Source: Chromatiales bacterium (GTDB lineage Bacteria; Pseudomonadota; Gammaproteobacteria; Poriferisulfidales; Oxydemutatoraceae). From it: a stretch of 37,187 nucleotides of DNA. Positions 15,453-23,383 of this stretch are shown in pieces; the stretch's first letter is position 1, and every line of letters starts with the position of its first letter. Location: positions 1 to 37,187 of the forward strand of contig JACONC010000015.1 of assembly GCA_014323925.1 (NCBI GenBank), read 5' to 3'. The position numbers were made by a program, and so were the translations under genes. The notes beneath the pieces were generated by a model, which searched no databases, was not told where the DNA came from, and was given only the letters and a program-made list of their open reading frames with translations.

Positions 15453-17759
15453 ATGACATTATATACCAAATCGCAAGCCCCTGATGGATATTCCTACCAT
15501 CACATGTGTTGTCCGCACGATTGTCCAGATACTTGCTCTATACTGGTGACGCGAGACGATAAAACGGGCAAAGTTGTCAGAGTTCAAGGCGACCCAACTC
15601 ATCCGATCACCAAAGGTTATCTTTGTAACAAAGTGAATCACTATGTAGAACTAGTCTATAACGACAATAGGATACTCTATCCTCATAAACGAGTAGGACC
15701 TAAAGGGCATCATGCGAAATTTGAGCGTATTAGTTGGGACGAGGCTTTAGATACGATTACCGACAATATGAAAGAGGTGATATCCGATTACGGTTCTGAA
15801 GCCGTACAACCTTATTCCTACTCGGGAACACTGGGAATGTTAGGCTATTGGGGTATGGATCAGCGTTTCTGGAACAAAATGAATGCTGCCAGACTAGAAC
15901 AATCTATCTGTATTTATGCAGCGATGTGGGCTGGCATCTACACCTATGGCATTGCTAACGGCCCATCTATACACGAAGCCTGCTCGGAAGCCGAATTGAT
16001 TATATTGTGGGGAGCTAATCTGGTTAGCACTGGTGTGCATGCGATACCTTTTATACAAAAGGCACGCAAGCGTGGTGCTAAACTCATCGTCATAGATCCG
16101 CGCGTGACGCGCACTACGATGATGGCCGATTGGCACATACAACCGCGCCCCGGCACCGACGGAGCATTAGCTCTGGGAATGATGAAAATTATCGTTGATG
16201 AAGGGCTACACGATTTAGACTTCCTAAAAGAACAAACTGTCGGATGGGAGGACTTCTTAGAAAAGAAATTACCCGACTATTCAGTCGAGCAAGTATCGGA
16301 AATTACCGCACTGGATACTGAGACGATTAAAAAGTTAGCCCTAGAATACGGTAAGACGAAAAAGACCTACATTCGTGCAAATTACGGCTTAAACCGCCAT
16401 CAAAATGCCGGGCAAATGTGTCGTTCTATTCTCGTGTTGCCTTGTATCACTGGTGCGTGGCGCGAAAAGTGCGGTGGTGTTGCTTTTGGCAATTTGGAAG
16501 AGATGTGGATGCAATTTCCACTGGGTAAATTACAGCGTCCTGATTTAGGCAATCGTGCCGATAAACGCGTCGTAAATATGGTACAAATCGGACGAGCACT
16601 AGCCGACGATGTAGGTGCCAACGAAGAAAAACTAGACCCACCCATCAAACATTTATTCGTCTATAACTCGGATCCGGCAAACTGCGCTCCGAACTCAAAC
16701 AATGTGCGTAAAGGCCTGATGCGCGACGACTTATTCGTAGCGGTTCACGATACTTTCTGGACCGATACCTGCAAATATGCGGATATCGTACTCCCTGCCG
16801 ATACCCAGTTCGAACGTGCCGATTTGCACGCAGCCTATGGGCATTATTACTTCAATATGAATAAACCCATTATCGAGCCGTTGGGTGAGAGTGTTCGTAA
16901 TACCGAAATGTTTCGCCTACTCGCAAAAAAAATGGGTTATGTCGAAAAAGGCGATAATGCTTTCACACAAACTGATGAAGATATGATGCGTGAACTCGTA
17001 GACGATACTGATAACCCTTTAATGGAGGGTATCTCTTACGAAGAGCTTGAAAAAAACGGTTGGGCTAGAGGCAGTGTAGAGTCCTCTCGTCGTGACTACT
17101 TAAATGTAGGATGGCCAACCGACAGTGGTAAAATAGAAATCTATAGCAAAACTTTGGCTGACCAAGGACAAGATCCACTGCCTACCCATAACCCGGAGGT
17201 TGAAGGCCAAGAGGACAACGAACGCCGACAGCATTACCCTATACAAGTCATCAGTAGTGCGACACATTATTTTATAGGTGATTCGTTTCAATCAGTGCCG
17301 CGTCTGCAAGCGATGATGTCGCGCCCTACCGTAGAATTAAATCCTGAGGATGCAAAAGCGCGTAATATCAAAGATGGTGATTTAGTCCGTTTATACAACG
17401 ATCGCGGCGAGACTTATTGTTATGCAGTAATCGTTGACGGCTTGTTGCCCAATGTTTGCGGGACTCAAAAACAATTTAAGGGAAGCCACACCCCCGGTGG
17501 TGTTAATGCAAACGGATTGAACTCCGAGATGCTTACTGATTTCGGCATGAGCCCATGCTTTTATTCAGTGCTAGTGGAGATTGAGAAAGCAGAAACGCCA
17601 GATAAATTAACTACTCAAAAATTAAAGCAAATGGGAGGAGAGGCTGGCTATATCAAAGCCTGGCGTTCCGACCCACGCAACCAAAACACTAAGATCAGCG
17701 ACGAAGAGATTATTGGCTATGCAAAATCTCAAAACCCACAAGCATTCACGGAGGTTTAA
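15453..17759 (+). CDS. Molybdopterin oxidoreductase, DMSO-reductase family
   Basis: Large molybdenum/tungsten bis-MGD enzyme of unknown substrate, 768 residues. An N-terminal [4Fe-4S] motif is visible as Cys20, Cys24, Cys28 and Cys58 (CPHDCPDTC, then GYLCNK). Typical family segments follow: FERISWDEALD (90-100), LIILWGANL, KLIVIDPR and the C-terminal cofactor-binding segment that includes VELNPEDAKARNIKDGD. Cys153, in QSICIYAAMWAG, aligns by eye with the Mo-ligating Cys of NapA-type enzymes, so a Cys-ligated metal is possible. No twin-arginine signal is present, so it should be cytoplasmic. A perfect AAGGAGGT site precedes the ATG by 6 bases. A flavin/iron-sulfur reductase gene follows directly. 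Confidence 0.85.
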   Translation: MTLYTKSQAPDGYSYHHMCCPHDCPDTCSILVTRDDKTGKVVRVQGDPTHPITKGYLCNKVNHYVELVYNDNRILYPHKRVGPKGHHAKFERISWDEALDTITDNMKEVISDYGSEAVQPYSYSGTLGMLGYWGMDQRFWNKMNAARLEQSICIYAAMWAGIYTYGIANGPSIHEACSEAELIILWGANLVSTGVHAIPFIQKARKRGAKLIVIDPRVTRTTMMADWHIQPRPGTDGALALGMMKIIVDEGLHDLDFLKEQTVGWEDFLEKKLPDYSVEQVSEITALDTETIKKLALEYGKTKKTYIRANYGLNRHQNAGQMCRSILVLPCITGAWREKCGGVAFGNLEEMWMQFPLGKLQRPDLGNRADKRVVNMVQIGRALADDVGANEEKLDPPIKHLFVYNSDPANCAPNSNNVRKGLMRDDLFVAVHDTFWTDTCKYADIVLPADTQFERADLHAAYGHYYFNMNKPIIEPLGESVRNTEMFRLLAKKMGYVEKGDNAFTQTDEDMMRELVDDTDNPLMEGISYEELEKNGWARGSVESSRRDYLNVGWPTDSGKIEIYSKTLADQGQDPLPTHNPEVEGQEDNERRQHYPIQVISSATHYFIGDSFQSVPRLQAMMSRPTVELNPEDAKARNIKDGDLVRLYNDRGETYCYAVIVDGLLPNVCGTQKQFKGSHTPGGVNANGLNSEMLTDFGMSPCFYSVLVEIEKAETPDKLTTQKLKQMGGEAGYIKAWRSDPRNQNTKISDEEIIGYAKSQNPQAFTEV

Positions 17760-17760
17760 T

Positions 17761-18888
17761 GTGAATAGTACCACGCCTAGTTTTCACGACCCAATCCACC
17801 AGTTGGCTGAAATACCCTATCCCGATAAAACGCTCTACGGCAAGCGATCAATAACTAACCATTGCACAGTCAAAAGTGTCAAGAAACTAACTCATGATAC
17901 ATGTGAATTGATTATCAAAGCTGAGCAAGGATCGCAACCAATATCACATGCAGCCGGGCAATATGCAATATTGAAAGTAGACGACATTGAAAAGCCTCGT
18001 GCCTATTCTTTTGCTCGTTCTCCGAAATCTGAAGCGCCCGATGAATATTCTTTTTTTATACGCCAAGTTCCTGGCGGAAAATTTTCAAGCTGGCTGTTTA
18101 ATAGCGAGCGCAAAGGGCAACCCATTACGATTCAGGGTCCGATAGGCAAGTTCACCGTAGATCCATCAGATAAGCGAATGCTTTGTATTGCTGGCGGCAG
18201 TGGTATGAGTGCTATATTTGCTCTACTGGAAGATAGCTGTTATCACCAAATACAAAGAAATGTATTATTTCTGTATGGTGCACGTAGCCAAAGAGATCTC
18301 TACTGCTTGAACGAAATTAAAATACTGCAGGAGAAATGGCACCCAGATTATCAATTTGAGTTTGTCCCAGTACTATCCGAAGAACCTGAAGATAGCGATT
18401 GGCAAGGTGGCCGTGGTCTGGTAACCGACTATCTCAAAAAAAATTACCTCGATACCAACACAATCTCGTTGTTGGATGCCAAAGCCTATTTCTGTGGACC
18501 GCCACCAATGATTGATGCAGGTATTGCGACACTTACTAAACTTGGTATGCAAACAAACGATATATATTACGATAAATTTGAAGATATTAGATCGCCGGTT
18601 CCGGTAGTAGATAATGCCAAGTGTGTTTTATGCGATGAGTGCCTTTTCGTTTGTCCGATACCTAAATGCATTATTGAGGCATCGCAGCTACGAACAGATG
18701 GCAATGGCTTATCCTACGAAGAAGTGAATCCCATCGAAACCTCAAGCTTGTATTACAATACTCTATACATAGATGCCAAGCAATGCATACGCTGTTACGC
18801 CTGCGTAGATGTCTGTCCAGTAGATGCGATAGACCCTGAAAATTCGGTCATTCCTAAAACGATACGAAAACATACTGTTGTGTCATAG
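17761..18888 (+). CDS. Ferredoxin-NAD(P) reductase-like protein with two [4Fe-4S] clusters
   Basis: Predicted electron-transfer partner of the molybdoenzyme. The N-terminal half is an FNR-type flavin domain with RAYS (80-83) for FAD and GGKFSSWLF (105-113). An NAD(P) domain follows with AGGSGMS (144-150) and FCGPPPM (244-250). A C-terminal 2x[4Fe-4S] ferredoxin domain has Cys288/291/294/298 and Cys342/345/348/352, each ending Cys-Pro. Length is 375 residues from a GTG start at 17761, which has GGAGG 6 bases upstream and lies one base past the previous stop codon. An in-frame ATG at 17713 lies inside the upstream gene and is less likely. The order flavin-then-ferredoxin in one chain fits a route NAD(P)H-FAD-Fe/S-molybdoenzyme, or the reverse. 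Confidence 0.82.
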   Translation: MNSTTPSFHDPIHQLAEIPYPDKTLYGKRSITNHCTVKSVKKLTHDTCELIIKAEQGSQPISHAAGQYAILKVDDIEKPRAYSFARSPKSEAPDEYSFFIRQVPGGKFSSWLFNSERKGQPITIQGPIGKFTVDPSDKRMLCIAGGSGMSAIFALLEDSCYHQIQRNVLFLYGARSQRDLYCLNEIKILQEKWHPDYQFEFVPVLSEEPEDSDWQGGRGLVTDYLKKNYLDTNTISLLDAKAYFCGPPPMIDAGIATLTKLGMQTNDIYYDKFEDIRSPVPVVDNAKCVLCDECLFVCPIPKCIIEASQLRTDGNGLSYEEVNPIETSSLYYNTLYIDAKQCIRCYACVDVCPVDAIDPENSVIPKTIRKHTVVS

Positions 18889-19140
18889 ACATAATTTTAG
18901 GCAAGTAAATGTTCTGTTCCGTAATATGCGGTAGATCATATGGATCCTAGGAGGAAAAAGTGTATATATAGGCACACAACGATAACAAAACCTTTAGAAG
19001 CGAATAGCGTGACTTTAAGATATTACTTATGCTTCTCTTCTAATTTAGCTTTATAGTTCAGCTAATCTCTTAACAGAAACTCATATTTTTCAGCATTTTT
19101 ATGATAGCTTTCATCAATCATTGACTATAGGTTCGGATAT

Positions 19141-19158
19141 CTATGATATATATCATAG
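19141..19158. repeat. Perfect 18-bp palindrome
   Basis: CTATGATATATATCATAG reads the same on both strands. It is AT-rich and lies in decayed intergenic DNA between the broken transposase start and the molybdoenzyme operon. It could be an operator for a dimeric regulator or a chance feature of AT-rich DNA; no adjacent promoter is obvious. Confidence 0.5.
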
Positions 19159-19166
19159 CTAGATAA

Positions 19167-19232
19167 CTAACTGAGACAAAAACTGCTTTTCGGTTTAATG
19201 ATTTGCTCTTCGCTAAAATGTTTTCCTCTCAT
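19167..19232 (-). pseudogene. IS3-type transposase OrfA, 5' remnant
   Basis: On the minus strand, an AAAAGGAGGT ribosome-binding site is followed by ATG at 19232 and the peptide MRGKHFSEEQIIKPK, after which the frame stops at 19167. The first dozen residues match the conserved start of IS3-family OrfA proteins (the basic residue-FSEEQII pattern that opens their helix-turn-helix). The helix-turn-helix and the OrfB integrase region are absent, so this is a decayed or truncated insertion sequence. No terminal inverted repeats were identified. Confidence 0.55.
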
Positions 19233-19290
19233 ATTCAATACCTCCTTTTAGATATTTAATACTAGTTTATCGGAAAGACTCTCTTTCGAT

Positions 19291-19320
19291 GTGACTCTAT
19301 TTTCGGGAGATAGGTATATT
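19291..19320 (+). promoter_or_regulatory. Weak promoter before candidate RNA
   Basis: GTGACT (19291-19296) and TATATT (19315-19320) are 18 bases apart, a modest sigma70-like pair. Transcription from it would start near 19327, just before the structured segment at 19337. Confidence 0.25.
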
Positions 19321-19336
19321 TAGATTCGGCTTATTT

Positions 19337-19424
19337 AGTGTAAGCTAAACACTTGGGCATATGCAATGCCTGGGAAGCCAGAGGTGACACATCGCTCGAG
19401 GGTATGAACTAAAAGTTCGCCCAA
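19337..19424 (+). ncRNA. Possible structured RNA of unknown class
   Basis: Several hairpins can be drawn in under 90 bases: AGTGT/ACACT (19337-19353), CTGG-GAAG-CCAG (19370-19381), GAACT-AAA-AGTTC (19406-19418), and a closing TTGGGC/GCCCAA helix (19353-19358 with 19419-19424) that would enclose the last two. This is denser than expected for neighbouring AT-rich spacer. It lies upstream of the sat promoter, so it would be a separate transcript, not that gene's leader. I do not recognise a known RNA family. No terminator T-run follows. Confidence 0.25.
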
Positions 19425-19450
19425 ATGGTTTAACAGCATCATACAATTTA

Positions 19451-19479
19451 TTGAAATTATCATGTCGTACCTATATAAT
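19451..19479 (+). promoter_or_regulatory. Sigma70 promoter for sat
   Basis: TTGAAA (19451-19456) and a perfect TATAAT (19474-19479) are separated by exactly 17 bases. Expected transcription start is near 19486, giving a leader of about 65 bases before the sulfurylase start codon. A small CGGC-AAA-GCCG hairpin (19535-19545) lies where a ribosome-binding site would be expected. Confidence 0.65.
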
Positions 19480-19552
19480 ACACCCTTTATTTTTTACTTA
19501 CCCAGCTATTTAGTACTTAAAAAAACACTGAACACGGCAAAGCCGATCTTTT

Positions 19553-21223
19553 ATGAAACATACTCCCTCTAAAAAATTTAAAGCAGCGGTAGAAAAAGCA
19601 TTTCACCTGCCTTATTGGCAGTTGGACGAACGCCAAACCTGTGATATCGAGTTATTGATAAACGGTGCATTTGCGCCATTGACGAGTTTTATGTCGCAAG
19701 CAGATTACGAGAGCGTGTTAAATAATATGCGACTTGCAGATGGACAGCTTTGGCCTATACCTATAACGCTGAGTATTTCGGAAAACTTTGCCGAATCATT
19801 GAAGGTCGGCGACCAAATGACCTTGCGTGACGCAGAACATTTCGCCATTGCTATCATCAAAATAGAAGAAATGTGGAAACCGAATCTGCAAGAAGAAGCA
19901 CAAAAAGTCTTCGGCACTTTGGACACCAAGCATCCGGCGGTATCGTATCTTTTTCACTCAAGCAATCCGGTTTATATCAGTGGTCCTATACAGGCAATTG
20001 AATTACCCAAACATATTGACTATACCAAATATCGCCATACGCCGAAACAACTACGCGCACTCTTTAAGCAGAAAAAATGGGAAAAAATAATTGCCTTTCA
20101 GACAAGAAACCCTATGCACAGGGTGCATGTAGAGATCAGCAAAGATGCTCTGAAAAATAAAAATACGCATCTGCTAATACATCCAGTTGTAGGCATTACC
20201 AAACCCGACGATATAGATTATCACACGCGCATGAAATGTTATCTGACAGCGCTAAAAGAGTATCCTAAAAATTCCACCATGTTGTCGCTATTACCATTGG
20301 CGATGCGCATGGCCGGACCTAAGGAAGCGCTATGGCATGCGTTGATCCGTAAAAATTACGGTTGCACGCATTTGATTGTTGGACGCGACCACGCTGGTCC
20401 TGGTAAAGACTCGGCAGGTAAAGATTTCTATAAACCGTTTGAAGCACACGACTTGTTAACTAAATACAGCGATGAGATCGGCATTAAACCGATATTATTT
20501 GAAGAAATGGCTTATAGTCGGTCTCGTAAAAAATATATATTCGTTAAAGACAAGCAAGCCGGTGAAGAATTAGTTTCTATTTCTGGTACACAGCTACGAG
20601 AAATGCTTAAAAAAGGAGAGGAATTGCCCGAATGGTTCACAATGCCGGCTGTTGCAGAACACTTAAAAAAGGTATATCCCCCGCTGAAAAAAAGAGGGTT
20701 TACGGTATTCTTTACCGGATTATCCGGCGCCGGCAAAACCACCCTAGCCAAAATGCTGATGGTTAAACTGATAGCACACGGGCGGCGTAGAGTTACTTTG
20801 TTAGACGGTGATGTCGTGCGCACCCATTTATCCAGCGAGCTGGGTTTTTCTAAAGAGCATCGTTCAATCAATGTGCAGCGCATAGGCTATGTCGCTAGCG
20901 AGATTACCAAAAATGGGGGTATCGCCATTTGCGCTCCGATTGCACCTTACGAAGCAGATCGTATGAAAAACCGTAACCTCATTTCTCAATACGGTGTTTA
21001 TATAGAGATCTATTTGAATACCTCGCTGGAAGTATGCGAACAACGAGACATCAAAGGCTTTTATTTGCGCGCCCGCCACAACCTAACCCCTTCGTTCACT
21101 GGGATAAACGACCCTTATGAAGTGCCTAAAAATGCGGAGATTACTCTCGACACCAGTGTTGCGACTGCTGATGAGTTGACCAACGAAATATACGATAGGA
21201 TTAAAGCTATGGGGTGTCTGTAA
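19553..21223 (+). CDS. Bifunctional sulfate adenylyltransferase/APS kinase
   Basis: Fusion of ATP sulfurylase (residues 1 to about 380) and APS kinase (about 381-556), making APS and then PAPS from sulfate and ATP. The sulfurylase has the active-site FQTRNPMHRVH motif, GRDHAGPGKDSAGKDFY and the SISGTQLREML end motif. The kinase has P-loop GLSGAGKTT at 389-397, then LLDGDVVRTHLSSELGFS and AICAPIAPY. Such single-chain fusions are known in fungi-like form and in some bacteria, where enterobacterial CysD/CysN/CysC is absent. No clear Shine-Dalgarno is seen before the ATG. argD follows closely. Whether it serves assimilation, sulfation or oxidative sulfur metabolism is not decided here. Confidence 0.92.
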   Translation: MKHTPSKKFKAAVEKAFHLPYWQLDERQTCDIELLINGAFAPLTSFMSQADYESVLNNMRLADGQLWPIPITLSISENFAESLKVGDQMTLRDAEHFAIAIIKIEEMWKPNLQEEAQKVFGTLDTKHPAVSYLFHSSNPVYISGPIQAIELPKHIDYTKYRHTPKQLRALFKQKKWEKIIAFQTRNPMHRVHVEISKDALKNKNTHLLIHPVVGITKPDDIDYHTRMKCYLTALKEYPKNSTMLSLLPLAMRMAGPKEALWHALIRKNYGCTHLIVGRDHAGPGKDSAGKDFYKPFEAHDLLTKYSDEIGIKPILFEEMAYSRSRKKYIFVKDKQAGEELVSISGTQLREMLKKGEELPEWFTMPAVAEHLKKVYPPLKKRGFTVFFTGLSGAGKTTLAKMLMVKLIAHGRRRVTLLDGDVVRTHLSSELGFSKEHRSINVQRIGYVASEITKNGGIAICAPIAPYEADRMKNRNLISQYGVYIEIYLNTSLEVCEQRDIKGFYLRARHNLTPSFTGINDPYEVPKNAEITLDTSVATADELTNEIYDRIKAMGCL

Positions 21224-21243
21224 CTAAGTTTGATATTGCTATT

Positions 21244-22410
21244 ATGTTGATGCCGAACTACAATCGATTAGAAATAGTGTTCTCTGAAGGTAACGGATGT
21301 AGGTTGTCGGATCAACACGGGCGACATTATCTGGATATGATTTCGGGTATTGCAGTATGTGGTTTAGGACACGCACATCCAGCAGTCGCGGCGGCAATAC
21401 ACTATCAAGCTGACCGACTGCTACATACATCGAACCTTTATAGAATTGAACTGCAAGAAAAATTAGCTGCTAAGTTGGTCTCTATAAGCGGCATGGACGC
21501 GGTATTCTTTTGTAATTCTGGTAGCGAAGCAAACGAGGCTGCAATTAAACTGGTGCGCCTACACGCCCACGAACAAGGGAATGAAAAACCGCTCATTGCG
21601 AGCATGCAACAAGGTTTCCACGGACGTACGATGGCTACTTGGAGTGCTACGAAACCTGATGACAAGCACTACGCACCACTACTTGCCGGATTTAGACAAA
21701 TTCCATACGCCGACATAGACAGCCTAAAAGCGCTGATTAAAAGTGAGGATAATCTTGCTGCGGTGATACTCGAACCGGTGCAAGGGGAAGGCGGTATACG
21801 GATTGCACCCGACGATTATTTAAGCGCAGTACGCGAACTTTGCGACCAATACAATTTACTTTTGATACTCGACGAAGTGCAAAGCGGTGTCGGCAGAACG
21901 GGTCGTTGGTATTGCTATCAACACAGCGGCATCGAGCCCGATATTATGACGACCGCAAAGGCTCTGGGCAACGGCGTGCCTATTGGTGCGTGCCTGGCAA
22001 AAAAAGAAATCGCACAACTATTTCAACCTGGTCTGCACGGTTCTACCTTTGGCGGTAACCCGCTCGCTTGCCGAGCTGCGATAGCTGTTTTAGAAACAAT
22101 AGAAAAGGATAAATTATGCCAGCAAGCGGCAAAAATAGGAGATTATCTTTTGACCAACCTCAAAAAAAAACTAAGCTCAGAAAATATTCGCGAGATTCGC
22201 GGTCGCGGCTTGATGGTCGGTATAGAACTAGCGAAACTTTATCCTAATATAGTGAGCACTGCGTTGAAATATGGTTTGCTAATCAATCTAACTGCGCAAA
22301 GCGTGGTGCGCTTACTACCACCGCTAATACTGACAGAAAATGAAGCCGACGAAGCAATTGAAAAACTGTCAGCAGCATTTGCCGATATCGAAAAAAATGA
22401 ACAAGCCTAG
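21244..22410 (+). CDS. argD: Acetylornithine aminotransferase
   Basis: PLP-dependent class III aminotransferase in arginine (and possibly lysine) synthesis, interconverting N-acetylornithine and N-acetylglutamate semialdehyde. Conserved features are GIAVCGLGHAHPAV, FCNSGSEANEAAIK, FHGRTMATWSAT, the LILDEVQSGVGRTG strand with the PLP-contacting Asp, and the Schiff-base lysine in MTTAKALGNGVPIGA, followed by GSTFGGNPLACRA. The likely start is ATG 21244 (388 residues); ATG 21250 and an in-frame GTG at 21214, overlapping the sulfurylase gene, are alternatives. It overlaps argF by 14 bases. Confidence 0.93.
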   Translation: MLMPNYNRLEIVFSEGNGCRLSDQHGRHYLDMISGIAVCGLGHAHPAVAAAIHYQADRLLHTSNLYRIELQEKLAAKLVSISGMDAVFFCNSGSEANEAAIKLVRLHAHEQGNEKPLIASMQQGFHGRTMATWSATKPDDKHYAPLLAGFRQIPYADIDSLKALIKSEDNLAAVILEPVQGEGGIRIAPDDYLSAVRELCDQYNLLLILDEVQSGVGRTGRWYCYQHSGIEPDIMTTAKALGNGVPIGACLAKKEIAQLFQPGLHGSTFGGNPLACRAAIAVLETIEKDKLCQQAAKIGDYLLTNLKKKLSSENIREIRGRGLMVGIELAKLYPNIVSTALKYGLLINLTAQSVVRLLPPLILTENEADEAIEKLSAAFADIEKNEQA

Positions 22411-23290
22411 ACACTTCTTAACCCTTAGTGATCTTCGTGCCGACGAGTTTAGAGCACTGATAGAACGAGCGATAGCACTCAAAAAAACTCCCTACAACCA
22501 GTCTCTTGACAACAAGATGTTGGCAATGATCTTTGCAAAACCTTCTACTCGCACTCGGGTCTCTTTCGAGACCGCAATGGCACACCTCGGCGGTCGTGCG
22601 ATATTCCTAAATAGCAAAGATTGTCAGCTAGGTCGTGGTGAAACCATAGAAGATAGTGCGCGAGTTTTATCGCAAATGGTCGATGCAGTGATGATTCGTA
22701 CCACAGCACACCAAGATCTGGAACTTTTTGCTCGCTACGCAACGGTGCCGACAATCAATGGCTTAAGCGATGGCTGTCATCCTTGCCAACTGCTTGCCGA
22801 CATGCTGACCTATTTTGAAAAGCGCGGCGACATCAAAGGACACTCGGTCGCCTGGGTTGGAGATGGCAACAATGTTTGCCGTTCTTATATCAACGCGGCG
22901 ATGCTTTTGGGTTTTCAATTAACTATCGCAAGCCCAAAGGGCTATCAAATAGACTATGTGCAGCCGACACAAACCGAGCAATCTATCTCTAAGACAACCG
23001 ACCCCTATGCCGCAGTTAAAGACGCCGATTTGGTGGTGACTGATGTCTGGGCTAGCATGGGACAAGAAGCGGAAAGACAAAAACGGTTACACGATTTCAA
23101 AGATTACCGAGTCACAGCAAAACTCATGGCGTATGCAAAACCAGATGCATTATTTATGCACTGCTTGCCGGCACATCGTGGCGAAGAAGTTACCGCCGAA
23201 GTCATAGACGGAGAACAGAGCGTGGTGTGGGAAGAAGCCGGCAACCGCTTGCACGCTCAAAAAGCGTTATTGGAATTGCTCCTTAACTAA
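22397..23290 (+). CDS. argF: Ornithine carbamoyltransferase
   Basis: Makes citrulline from ornithine and carbamoyl phosphate in arginine synthesis. The carbamoyl-phosphate site PSTRTRVSFE, HQDLELFARYA, the NGLSDGCHPCQ segment, VGDGNNVCRS and the ornithine-side HCLPAHRGEEV are all present. I place the start at ATG 22397, giving 297 residues and beginning MNKPRHFLTLSDL as in the family; an earlier ATG at 22340 lies well inside argD and adds non-homologous residues. The 14-base overlap with argD implies coupling. Confidence 0.95.
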   Translation: MNKPRHFLTLSDLRADEFRALIERAIALKKTPYNQSLDNKMLAMIFAKPSTRTRVSFETAMAHLGGRAIFLNSKDCQLGRGETIEDSARVLSQMVDAVMIRTTAHQDLELFARYATVPTINGLSDGCHPCQLLADMLTYFEKRGDIKGHSVAWVGDGNNVCRSYINAAMLLGFQLTIASPKGYQIDYVQPTQTEQSISKTTDPYAAVKDADLVVTDVWASMGQEAERQKRLHDFKDYRVTAKLMAYAKPDALFMHCLPAHRGEEVTAEVIDGEQSVVWEEAGNRLHAQKALLELLLN

Positions 23291-23359
23291 ACTGAGTCAG
23301 GCATCATTCTGCGGCACCACACTGTAGCGCATAACCGCATACTGGCTACAAAGCACCCC

Positions 23360-23383
23360 TATAGCCTAATGTATAGCCTAATG
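23360..23383. repeat. Tandem 12-bp duplication at the phoU 3' end
   Basis: TATAGCCTAATG occurs twice in direct succession (23360-23371 and 23372-23383). The phoU stop codon (minus strand, 23378-23380) lies in the second copy, so the last two codons and the stop are part of the duplicated unit. It looks like a recent slippage or duplication. Confidence 0.85.

Larger units (their letters stand above)
18889..19552. other. 664-base gene-poor region
   Basis: No intact gene is visible on either strand. The stretch is AT-rich and holds the start of a broken IS3-type transposase gene on the minus strand (19167-19232), a perfect 18-bp palindrome (19141-19158), a possible structured RNA with its own weak promoter (19291-19424) and a good sigma70 promoter for the sulfate-activation gene (19451-19479). 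A short charged frame on the minus strand at about 19030-19120 is interrupted by stop codons and looks like decayed coding sequence. Confidence 0.6.

Noticed and set aside
19370-19400. GGGAA...GGTG sequence resembling part of a cobalamin riboswitch
   Set aside because: Only fragments of the B12 box consensus are present, the other conserved blocks are absent, and a separate promoter lies between it and the next gene.
22340-22396. Upstream ATG for argF
   Set aside because: The added residues lie in argD and are not seen in the family; ATG 22397 matches the known N-terminus.
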